This document shows positions 35,997 through 43,709 of a stretch of 64,000 nucleotides of DNA, piece after piece (the first letter of the stretch is position 1; each line of letters starts with the position of its first letter). Both the position numbers and the translations under genes were made by a program. The notes under the pieces are model-generated. The model was not told the origin of the DNA, did no database searches, and saw only the letters and a list, made by a program, of their open reading frames with translations. The stretch is taken from contig NZ_VTPX01000004.1 of the NCBI RefSeq assembly GCF_008298015.1, forward strand, positions 1-64,000, in the 5' to 3' direction. The stretch comes from Salinicola corii (GTDB lineage Bacteria; Pseudomonadota; Gammaproteobacteria; Pseudomonadales; Halomonadaceae).

Positions 35997-36014
35997 TTTC
36001 GTAGCGCTGCGAAA
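35997..36014. promoter_or_regulatory. LacI-family operator, proximal
   Basis: TTTCGTAGCGCTGCGAAA is an 18-base palindrome with one mismatched pair and a central CG-type core (AGC/GCT). It lies 12 bases before the binding-protein start, where a bound repressor would block transcription. It shares TCGTAGCGCT with the distal site at 36097-36110. The neighbouring LacI-type protein is the likely ligand. Confidence 0.65.
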
Positions 36015-36096
36015 ACAAGCGAAACCAGCGCTGCCGTCAGATATTTGGCCTCTTTCGAGCCCGTTCAGGAGAATTCTTCCTCGACATGGCCTAAAA

Positions 36097-36110
36097 TCGT
36101 AGCGCTACGA
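36097..36110. promoter_or_regulatory. LacI-family operator, distal
   Basis: TCGTAGCGCTACGA is a perfect 14-base palindrome. It matches the proximal site at 35997-36014 in its left half exactly. It sits about 200 bases before the LacI regulator start and about 110 bases before the operon start, consistent with shared control of both directions. Confidence 0.68.
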
Positions 36111-36308
36111 ATAGACACGAACAACGCGTCGTTATCGTCCATTCGTCGTAGACCTCGACCCAGGTCGCGGTCCGAGCGCGGCGCTTCTCCCCTCACGAAG
36201 CGACGCGCCAGACCCGTTACACTAGCGGGCGGGCCCTAGAGGGAAACGAAGAAAACTTCATCGGCTTATCCGACCCGAACGCGGGGTCGGGAACGAGGTA
36301 ACGGAATC

Positions 36309-37331
36309 TTGACCAAACGACGACGACGCGGTTCGCAGCGCGTCACCATGGGAGAAGTCGCCAGACTGGCAAACGTGTCGCCGAGCACGGTGTCACTCTA
36401 TCTGCGTCGTCCGGACGAGGTCTCCCCTGGGCGCGCCGAGAAGATCCAGGCGGCCATCGACCGGCTGGGCTATCTGCCCAACACCATGGCCGGCGGGCTG
36501 GCGTCGTCGCGCTCCAACGTGATCGGCGTGCTGGTGCCCACCATCACCAACTCGTTCTTCTCGGAGACGCTGGAAACCCTCGAACGTCATCTGCGAAGCG
36601 CCGGTTATCAACTGCTGATCGGCAACACCGAATTCGACGATGCGCGGGAGGAGGAGCTGATTCGCTCGATTCTGAGCTGGAACCCCGCCGGCCTGGTGCT
36701 GACCGGCTTCCTGCACACCCGCAAGTCGCTATCGGTGCTGGCCAACAACGATACGCCCATCGTCGAGATGTGGGACTACGGCCAGCCGGGGCTAGACATG
36801 GTGGTGGGATTCTCTCACCACGCCTGCGGCCGCCTGGTGGCCGAGCACATACTGCAACAGGGACGCCGCCGGATGGCGTTCGTCAGCACCAACTTCCAGC
36901 GCGATGTGCGTGCGCGGGACCGCTACCACGGCTTTCGGGACACGGTGGAGGCCGCCGGCGGGACGGTCGAACTGCGGGAGCTGAGCGGACGCAGCCACGC
37001 CGAGGAGACCGGACGGCTGACTCACGCGCTGATGCAGGATCATCCGGAGATCGAGGCCATTGCCTGTTCCAACGACATGGTGGCGCTCGGCGTACTGTGC
37101 GAATGCCAGCGACAGGCGTGGGACGTTCCCGGCCGCATCGCCCTTGCCGGCTTCGGCAACCTGGACTTCACCACCAGCACCGTGCCCCCTCTCACCACCA
37201 TCGAACCGCCACGCCGGGAGATCGGCCAGCACACCGCCCGGCTGCTGCTGGCCAGTCTTGCCAGCAAACTCCCGGAGGCGGAGAAGCGACTGGATCTGGG
37301 GGTGAGGCTGGTGGAGCGGGAGAGCGTTTGA
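36309..37331 (+). CDS. LacI/GntR-type regulator of the dual-transporter operon
   Basis: This is a 340-residue LacI-family regulator. The helix-turn-helix is at about residues 14-36 (M-G-E-V-A-R-L-A-N-V-S-P-S-T-V-S-L-Y-L), followed by the hinge and a sugar-binding-like domain ending F-G-N-L-D-F. The assigned start is TTG at 36309 behind GAGG. The ATG at 36348 would begin right at the helix and seems too short. It is divergent from the tctC operon, with two palindromic operators between them. It belongs to the gluconate-repressor-like branch, which fits a sugar-acid inducer. Confidence 0.9.
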   Translation: MTKRRRRGSQRVTMGEVARLANVSPSTVSLYLRRPDEVSPGRAEKIQAAIDRLGYLPNTMAGGLASSRSNVIGVLVPTITNSFFSETLETLERHLRSAGYQLLIGNTEFDDAREEELIRSILSWNPAGLVLTGFLHTRKSLSVLANNDTPIVEMWDYGQPGLDMVVGFSHHACGRLVAEHILQQGRRRMAFVSTNFQRDVRARDRYHGFRDTVEAAGGTVELRELSGRSHAEETGRLTHALMQDHPEIEAIACSNDMVALGVLCECQRQAWDVPGRIALAGFGNLDFTTSTVPPLTTIEPPRREIGQHTARLLLASLASKLPEAEKRLDLGVRLVERESV

Positions 37332-37649
37332 GGACACCGCTAGCGCTCAAGATACGACTCGCGCCAGAGGTGGAATGACGCCATCGAAGACCCGTGCGTG
37401 GCACTCGAGGAGCAGGCCATGGCGGTGCCAGTTGGGGGACGGCTCGTCGTTATAGACCCGGCCGGTGAACGCAGCTTCGTTGCGATAGACCGTCCACGAA
37501 TAACCAGCAATCATTCTTCCCAGGATAAGATAGCGGGGATCTTGCCCCGCCCGCTGAAGCTGCCATCACTGACCGCCATACCGCTCTGCCTAGGCGCTGC
37601 AAGCCGCAACGAATCAATGAGTGATTCTGCTAGCAAAGAAATCCGGTGA
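37332..37649. other. Region with a vgrG remnant and a hairpin
   Basis: No intact gene was found. The left part holds a decayed vgrG-like piece, listed separately. At 37533-37550 a 6-base G+C stem (GCGGGG/CCCCGC) lies about 100 bases past the stop of the minus-strand membrane gene and could terminate it, but no T run follows. Confidence 0.45.
37377..37500 (-). pseudogene. vgrG fragment
   Basis: On the minus strand this encodes T-G-R-V-Y-N-D-E-P-S-P-N-W-H-R-H-G-L-L, matching T-G-R-V-Y-N-G-E-Q-T-P-D-W-H-S-H-G-L-L of the intact VgrG at 43710-46337. The DNA also matches around the block that reads TAGACCCGGCCGGTGA on the plus strand. The match covers about 30 codons, with no start and no continuation. 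It marks the far end of the type VI island and suggests that effector cargo was inserted or exchanged next to a former vgrG copy. Confidence 0.55.
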
Positions 37650-38705
37650 CTAGCGCCATAAAGTGGAGACGATCCAGCCAAGAGCACCGACGAAAGCCCC
37701 CACGCCAATCACAGTACACAGCATGGGCCAGTAAAGCTCCCACCAGCCCAGCGGGCCATTATCGCGCCAAGTCAGTCGGTAAGGGTCGTCCGGCTCCTCT
37801 GGATTGGCTCGTTCCACCTCTTCCGGCCATTGCGGTATTTTACTGGTGCTCATTGCCAACATACGGCCTAGTGCATTCAGTCCAAGGAAGGGCGAAAACA
37901 GAAGCTGAAGGTAAGGCCAGTGGGCTCCCAGCATAAAGCTACGGGCAATGCTCCAGCGCCAGCCTTCCCTGCGATTATCGACCGGCACCAAATACCCGGT
38001 ATTTCCCTTGAGGTGGTGCCAGGTTCTCTCCACGCCACCTTCCGCTTCCATATAGGGTTGCAGAAAGGCCCAAAACTTATCAATCGACTGCGCATTACCT
38101 AGTGGTGAAGGGTAACCAAGCGAAAAAGACTCGCGAACCGTTTCGCCATCATCGTCGAGCACATGAGCGCGTAGGTCATACGTCGTTCCTGCCAAAGGGC
38201 TTTTCGATTCACCCAATGTCAGAAACAATGATTCCCACGGCACGGTCAATACCGTGCCATCCTGTCGAAAAAAATAGACTTGACGGCTTTTTCGATTCAG
38301 GCGAATCGGGTAATGAGTGTATCGCCCACACTCGGTGCGGATTAGCCACCAACCAGCCCATGCCAAGCACAGAAAAAGTGGCGTCAGGCCAACAATACCA
38401 ACCCAGTCCACCACTTCCACTGGGGCAGTACGACCAGAAAAGAAAACACCTCCATATATTGCAAATAGCATGCCTATGGAAGTTAATAAGACGCACCCTC
38501 CCAACCACACATTAAAACCCTTTATTGGGTACCATCTGTCAACAAGATCCATATATTCTGAATTAAACTTCACAACCGATAGAAAATCCATCGGCGTAGC
38601 CCTTCCCCGCTGCCCTTGATTATAACGCGAAGCGCGTTCAGCCTCTGTCAAGGCTCGGTTAACAGGGAAGCGAACATTCCGATAATCCAGCCCAGCATAA
38701 TCCAT
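37650..38705 (-). CDS. Membrane protein of DUF6708 type, putative immunity protein 1
   Basis: This is a 351-residue inner-membrane protein with two hydrophobic segments at about 68-125 and others at about 260-285 and 325-348. The middle contains the conserved soluble block H-Y-P-I-R-L-N-R-K, Y-F-F-R-Q-D-G-T-V-L-T-V-P-W-E-S. It is paralogous to the next gene (39008-40057). I recognise the family only as DUF6708, commonly encoded beside type VI effectors. Its position downstream of a VasX-like toxin and its membrane location suggest protection against a membrane-targeting toxin. The G+C is lower than the genome average. Confidence 0.75.
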   Translation of the reverse strand: MDYAGLDYRNVRFPVNRALTEAERASRYNQGQRGRATPMDFLSVVKFNSEYMDLVDRWYPIKGFNVWLGGCVLLTSIGMLFAIYGGVFFSGRTAPVEVVDWVGIVGLTPLFLCLAWAGWWLIRTECGRYTHYPIRLNRKSRQVYFFRQDGTVLTVPWESLFLTLGESKSPLAGTTYDLRAHVLDDDGETVRESFSLGYPSPLGNAQSIDKFWAFLQPYMEAEGGVERTWHHLKGNTGYLVPVDNRREGWRWSIARSFMLGAHWPYLQLLFSPFLGLNALGRMLAMSTSKIPQWPEEVERANPEEPDDPYRLTWRDNGPLGWWELYWPMLCTVIGVGAFVGALGWIVSTLWR

Positions 38706-39007
38706 CTTAATTTACCTAGTTCACCTGACCATTCAAGTCACGCTCTCACATCTCGGACTTCGGATAATGATGATCATACACCCTTATGCGACCAGTATTG
38801 GGCAAATCTGAACACACAGAAAGAGGGGGCACTGACAGTAAAGCAACCTGTCACTCAGCTGAGCCGCATTTAGTAAATGCAAGACGAATTTTCGTGACAC
38901 TGGACAGCAGTTAGAATGCACCAGAAAAGCCCATAGCAGGTTGCTATGAGCTTCCACGCTGCCAGCTCGTCACTGGTCGACGGCTGTTGACGAATAATGT
39001 TCAATCA
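38706..39007. other. Intergenic region between the paralogous membrane genes
   Basis: This is AT-rich. A weak 6-base hairpin (ATAATG/CATTAT) overlaps the end of the upstream gene. No gene or clear promoter was seen. The short plus-strand open frame here has no ribosome-binding site. Confidence 0.4.
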
Positions 39008-40057
39008 TTATCGCCATAGGCCGGAAATCACCCAGCCTAAAATCCCGATAAAAGCACCCACGCCAATAACGGTACATAGAAGGGGCCAGTAAAGCTCCCA
39101 CCAGCCCAGCGGGCCATTATCGCGCCAGGTCAGTCGGTAAGGGTCGTCCGGTTCCACCGGATTGGCTCGCTCCACCTCTTCCGGCCATTGCGGTATTTTG
39201 CAAGTACTCATTGCAAGCATACGGCCCACAGCATTCAAACCTAATGGGATGCATAACAGAAGCATTGTCCATGGGTAATGTAGCCCTGGAGCAAAAGTCC
39301 GAAAAATACTCCATCGCCAGCCTTCTCGACGACCATCGACTGGCATCAAAAGGCTCTTTCTTAACTCTCGACACGTGCGTTCCACACCATCTTCGGCTTC
39401 CATATAAGGCTGTAAGAAAGCCCAAAATTTATCCATTGACTCAGGCTTACCTGGAAATGTATAGCCTAAAGAGAACGATTCGCGAACCGTCTCACCGTCT
39501 TCCTCCAGTACACGAGCACGCAGGTCATAAGTCTTTCCAACTAGAGGATTCTTGGATTCACCCAGCGTCAAAGAAAGAGACTCCCAAGGCACGGTTAACA
39601 CTGTTCCATCTTGGCGAAAAAAATAAACTTCTCGAGTCTTCCTGTTCAAGCGGATGGGATAATGGGTATATCCTAAACACTCAACTTTGAAAGCGTACCA
39701 TGCCCCAAACCAAGAAACTAAAAAGAACATCAAGGAGAGAAATAAAAAAAATATTTTTGCTCCCACCCCCGGAATCATCGGTTCACCTATTGGAAAAAAA
39801 ACCGCATATAACAACGCGCCAGACACCAATAGCGAACCGCATCCCAGCATCACTGAAAGCCATGCCCAAAACCCGCGAATTGGATACCAACGGTCTACCA
39901 ACTCAATATAACTACTATTGACTTTTATGACCGAAAAAAAATCCATCGGCATGCCTTTTACAGATTCACCTTGAATATAGCGAGCAGAAGATTTCTCATC
40001 GCTTAGACGATAACCGACGGAGAACCGATTCCTCTTACCGAGACCAGAATAATCCAT
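39008..40057 (-). CDS. Membrane protein of DUF6708 type, putative immunity protein 2
   Basis: This is a 349-residue paralogue of the preceding gene with the same membrane layout and the same R-L-N-R-K-T-R-E-V-Y-F-F-R-Q-D-G-T-V block. It differs mainly in the first transmembrane pair and the region before the last segments. The last 70 codons are nearly identical in DNA to the paralogue. It starts 3 bases after the effector gene stop, so effector and this protein are co-transcribed, the usual arrangement for cognate immunity. Low G+C suggests recent acquisition. Confidence 0.78.
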   Translation of the reverse strand: MDYSGLGKRNRFSVGYRLSDEKSSARYIQGESVKGMPMDFFSVIKVNSSYIELVDRWYPIRGFWAWLSVMLGCGSLLVSGALLYAVFFPIGEPMIPGVGAKIFFLFLSLMFFLVSWFGAWYAFKVECLGYTHYPIRLNRKTREVYFFRQDGTVLTVPWESLSLTLGESKNPLVGKTYDLRARVLEEDGETVRESFSLGYTFPGKPESMDKFWAFLQPYMEAEDGVERTCRELRKSLLMPVDGRREGWRWSIFRTFAPGLHYPWTMLLLCIPLGLNAVGRMLAMSTCKIPQWPEEVERANPVEPDDPYRLTWRDNGPLGWWELYWPLLCTVIGVGAFIGILGWVISGLWR

Positions 40058-40060
40058 AAC

Positions 40061-42781
40061 TCAACCTCCCACACTATTCAGCGCAGTCTTCAGCTCGCCA
40101 ATTTCTCGTTTTGAATCACCATAGCGCTCAGAGACATCAAATTTTCCAAAGTAACAACGCTCCATCCAATCCTGTATCTTATCATCTTTAAAAATCTCAA
40201 TCACAACTGCAATAACTACAATTAAAACAACTAAAACAATTCCAATGCCTGTAGCAGAAACCCCAAAAATCGTCGCTCCAAACCAGCCAGCAAACACCCC
40301 GGTTGCAAAGACACTAAACCCAGCAGAGGTGAACAATAGCCCACCGACAAGCGCGTTACCTTCCTGCACTTCCTGCCAACCACGAACACTGTCCCAAGCA
40401 GCCATTACCACACCTGCGCCTACCCCTAGCACTCGCCCACCTACCCTTAGCCAGAGGCCGATTGTCTTCTCCATACGTAAGGCGTATCGACTACCCGCCT
40501 TCACAGCACTCTCAGACCATTTACCGACCGTTTCCGCGACTGTACCTACCAGCCCAGCCGTCCCCGTCCAGAAGCGCCGCCGGTTCTCACCTCGCTCGTA
40601 GGCCATGCTGCTGTCCAGATCATCGGATAGTTTGAACAGCGCCATGGCCTGCAGAATACCCGTGACCACGCCAAGCCCAGCCTCGGTGGGCAGCAGTTGC
40701 CGCCACCTGAGCTGTGTCAACGCGCGCCGATCTGCCGGGGTCAGGATTGCCGATTCCGCCAGTTGCCTTGCGCCACCTTGAGCGTTCAGGCCGGGGAAAT
40801 CTTCGATGACTTTGGGATTGGCCAGGATCAAGTAGCGAAATCTTCCGGTCCCTTCGACCGGCACACCATAAATGCGTGCCTTGCGCATCTGGATGTCGAT
40901 GGCACGATTCAGGTCTTCCAGACTACCGATCTCAGGGTTGATGGCCGCCATTCTAGAGACCAGTTCCGCAATCGCGGCTTTCTTGCTCATCGTCACGTCA
41001 GCCAGGATGACAGGCGAACGTGCAATGACGCCCATACCGACTAGCGCAGGGCCGACGACACCATCGACCGCCTTGGCCGCTACCTTAGCGAAAGGCCCGC
41101 CCAAAGCTGCCGTCAGCCGGACTACGGCGTTCTGGCTACCGTCCTGAAGAGCCTTAAGTGCGTTTTCATATCCACTGATCAAGCCATCCCATGGTAGACC
41201 GCGCAGGGAGTCAGGCTGTAAGCCGCCGCTAACGTGCCCTTCCCACCGCTCCAATATGATTTTCTGGTTGTAGCCCAGTGCACGCAGCGCCAGGTTACGG
41301 TGGTCAAGGTTCGACGCAGATAGCCAGCGGTGATAAAGGTCCGCGCAGGGTGAATACTGCTGGGTATCCTGAATGCATATAAGCATGGCATCCACGAATG
41401 CGGCGCCAGATTCGATATCCTGGTCGTCATGCACCGCATTCATCTGATGATAGAGTGGATCGCTCTGCATCCAACTGACATGAGCACGCGCCAGGGGCAC
41501 AATGCGATTTTTGTCGAAGTCGCGCATCTCACTCTGCCACGCCGCTTCCCAAGTCTGAAGCCGAGACATATCCAGCTTGGCGGTATAGTCGCTCCAGGCA
41601 TCCTCCTTGGCGGCCACCAGTTGTGCTGGTGTGGGGTTGCGCCAACGCTCCAGCATCTCTTCCTGGCGCTCTTGAAAGCCATCGATAAGCAGGCCTGCCA
41701 ACGCCTGGCCACCAGCGCCGGGGCCACCGTAGACCATCTGATAAGCGTCACGCTCGGTACGGTAGATCTGGCGATTTTCAGCATCCTCGCGAATGCTTTG
41801 GCGGATGTTATCGATGGCCGAGGAGACCGCTAGAGGGCGGGCCTGTTCAGGGTCGGCCATCTTCTCCTTCAACCGAACTCCCATCAGGCTGGCCAGATCT
41901 GCCGAAATCCCCACCGGGTCTTCCAGCGCGACCAGCATGGGTGTCATATCCAGCGGTTCGGCCTGTTCGTCTGCCCACCGCTTGAGTCCCTCGACCTGCT
42001 CTTTCATGCCATGGAACGGAAATGGGCTGAACTCGAAGGCGTGTCCTACCTGACGTTCCCAGGTTCCCGAAGCGCCGGGTCGCCATGTGCCGGAAGTACC
42101 ATGCCGTTCGGGCGGCGTCCAGATACGCCCGGCCTCGGCGACAATGTCCCCCAGTTTCTCCAGCGACTCTGCATAGGGTGCGCTACCACCACGCCATGCC
42201 CCGAGCGAGACCCGACGCATGTTGTCACGTCGCTGGTTCGCGTTCGTCGCGTACTCTTTCCACACCCGCTTGGTCCAGGCCACATCGGAAAAGGAGAGAT
42301 AGACGTTATCGGCCTTATCGGCATCGGGAACCATTACGCAACGCCCCGGATAGGCGTGCGAGGGGTTGGCAGCGCAAGCGAACTCCTGCTCGTCGGCAGG
42401 CGGCTGCAAGCGGCCATCGATAGGCTGCGGGCTATCGGGATCGATCGCCACCACTTCGTCGTGAGAGACGTCGACATACTCGATCAGGTAGCCCTTGTCG
42501 GTGACGACATGGCCGATCCAGCGGCCACGCGTCTCGTTGAACACGTAGAGAAAGCCGGCACGCAGCAATCTGAGCGTGTAGCGCTGGCCTTCGGGCAGTG
42601 GCGTTGCCGAAAGACTGTCGTCCATTAGCGGATCACTGACTTCAGGGCCAGGAGGATGCCCGGCCTGATCGCCACCATCCGTTCGCGTGACGGCATATCG
42701 CAGTGGCAGAATCGGCAACCCGCTGCGCTGGCACACGCGACAATTGGCGATCGATTGTACGTCCTCGGATGCTCCACTCAT
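40061..42781 (-). CDS. VasX-like type VI secretion effector
   Basis: This is a 906-residue protein. The N-terminus has the VasX-type block C-R-V-C-Q-R-S-G-L-P-I-L-P-L-R-Y-A-V followed by Y-T-L-R-L-L-R-A-G-F-L-Y-V-F-N-E. The long middle is alpha-helical, and the last 150 or so residues contain several hydrophobic segments (about 745-860), as in colicin-like pore formers. The likely target is the inner membrane of competing cells. It starts overlapping the DUF4123 adaptor stop (ATGA) and is followed by the putative immunity gene. The 3' half of the gene is markedly AT-richer than the 5' half, consistent with a swapped toxin domain. Confidence 0.82.
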   Translation of the reverse strand: MSGASEDVQSIANCRVCQRSGLPILPLRYAVTRTDGGDQAGHPPGPEVSDPLMDDSLSATPLPEGQRYTLRLLRAGFLYVFNETRGRWIGHVVTDKGYLIEYVDVSHDEVVAIDPDSPQPIDGRLQPPADEQEFACAANPSHAYPGRCVMVPDADKADNVYLSFSDVAWTKRVWKEYATNANQRRDNMRRVSLGAWRGGSAPYAESLEKLGDIVAEAGRIWTPPERHGTSGTWRPGASGTWERQVGHAFEFSPFPFHGMKEQVEGLKRWADEQAEPLDMTPMLVALEDPVGISADLASLMGVRLKEKMADPEQARPLAVSSAIDNIRQSIREDAENRQIYRTERDAYQMVYGGPGAGGQALAGLLIDGFQERQEEMLERWRNPTPAQLVAAKEDAWSDYTAKLDMSRLQTWEAAWQSEMRDFDKNRIVPLARAHVSWMQSDPLYHQMNAVHDDQDIESGAAFVDAMLICIQDTQQYSPCADLYHRWLSASNLDHRNLALRALGYNQKIILERWEGHVSGGLQPDSLRGLPWDGLISGYENALKALQDGSQNAVVRLTAALGGPFAKVAAKAVDGVVGPALVGMGVIARSPVILADVTMSKKAAIAELVSRMAAINPEIGSLEDLNRAIDIQMRKARIYGVPVEGTGRFRYLILANPKVIEDFPGLNAQGGARQLAESAILTPADRRALTQLRWRQLLPTEAGLGVVTGILQAMALFKLSDDLDSSMAYERGENRRRFWTGTAGLVGTVAETVGKWSESAVKAGSRYALRMEKTIGLWLRVGGRVLGVGAGVVMAAWDSVRGWQEVQEGNALVGGLLFTSAGFSVFATGVFAGWFGATIFGVSATGIGIVLVVLIVVIAVVIEIFKDDKIQDWMERCYFGKFDVSERYGDSKREIGELKTALNSVGG

Positions 42782-43692
42782 GTGATGGTCTCCAGTTCCC
42801 GTGCCATGGCGAGTAACGACTGGGCTGAGAGGTCTTCACAGCGGCGCACGTAGCTGCCCTGTGTCTCGACCGTCTGATCGAGGCGCCGTCGCATCTCGGG
42901 GTGATCGTGAATGTGTGGGTGAAAACGAGCGGCTTGCTCGGCGTAGAGTTGGCGGCCCTCGGCGTCGGCCAAGCCGAGCTGCTGTGCCTTGACCAGCAGA
43001 CCGTCCAAATCCCTGTAGTCGTCGAACGAGGCCACGGCTTCCGGCTTCAGCATGGCCAGCCGGTCGATGACGGCGTTGAGAGAGGCCATGCGGTCGATAC
43101 ACGACCACTGCGAGGCAGACAGCAAAGGCGCCCGAGTCGAAAGATCGGACGCTTCATGGCGCTCGAGCGCATGCCACTGGCCGTACTGATTCGGCCAACG
43201 CCAGCAGGTGATGGGACCCAGCAGGCGATCCATGCTCACGGTCTCGAGCAGCCAGCACAAGTGACGAAAGACTCGCGGATCGTAGCAACGCAGCCACCAG
43301 CGTTTTCGGCTTCCCGGACGTGGCTGTTCGAGAGTGAAACGGAAGTGCCTGATCACCGCTTCGGTGTCCGCTTCACTTTGCAGCAAGGCAGACAGAAAGA
43401 CGCTACCGCGCTTGGCGTACTGCTCGATCCGCTTGGTCAGATGCTCACGCTGTGTCAGCGAGAGTGACGCCAAACAGACCAGCTGAGGTAGCAGCGGATC
43501 GCGTACCTTGACGCTCGGCGTTTTCAACGTGTGGCTATCCAGGTCGTCGCGATCGCTGGACGCAACGTGTAGCGGATTCAATAGTGCATATCGGTGTCTA
43601 TCCGGCTGTAGCCAGTTGGGGTCGAACGGCTTGGCCGCGCCAACCCGAGAGGCCGGGCTATCCTGCTTTGGGGACGTTTTCTGACTCTCCAT
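42778..43692 (-). CDS. DUF4123 effector adaptor/chaperone
   Basis: This is a 304-residue protein of the DUF4123 (Tap/TEC) type, which loads effectors onto VgrG. Typical features are Y-A-L-L-N-P near residue 36, W-W-L-R-C-Y-D-P-R-V-F-R-H-L near 130 and R-W-P-N-Q-Y-G near 165. It lies between vgrG and the VasX-like gene with a 4-base overlap to the latter, the standard order for such modules. It acts in the cytoplasm before secretion. Confidence 0.85.
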   Translation of the reverse strand: MESQKTSPKQDSPASRVGAAKPFDPNWLQPDRHRYALLNPLHVASSDRDDLDSHTLKTPSVKVRDPLLPQLVCLASLSLTQREHLTKRIEQYAKRGSVFLSALLQSEADTEAVIRHFRFTLEQPRPGSRKRWWLRCYDPRVFRHLCWLLETVSMDRLLGPITCWRWPNQYGQWHALERHEASDLSTRAPLLSASQWSCIDRMASLNAVIDRLAMLKPEAVASFDDYRDLDGLLVKAQQLGLADAEGRQLYAEQAARFHPHIHDHPEMRRRLDQTVETQGSYVRRCEDLSAQSLLAMARELETIT

Positions 43693-43709
43693 GATCTCGG
43701 CCTCTCCGG

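Larger units (their letters stand above)
35986..36308. other. Divergent control region between the tct operon and a LacI regulator
   Basis: The region contains two related palindromes with the core CGTAGCGCT, listed separately, about 100 bases apart. This is a spacing at which a tetrameric LacI-type repressor could loop DNA. No gene was found. Confidence 0.6.
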
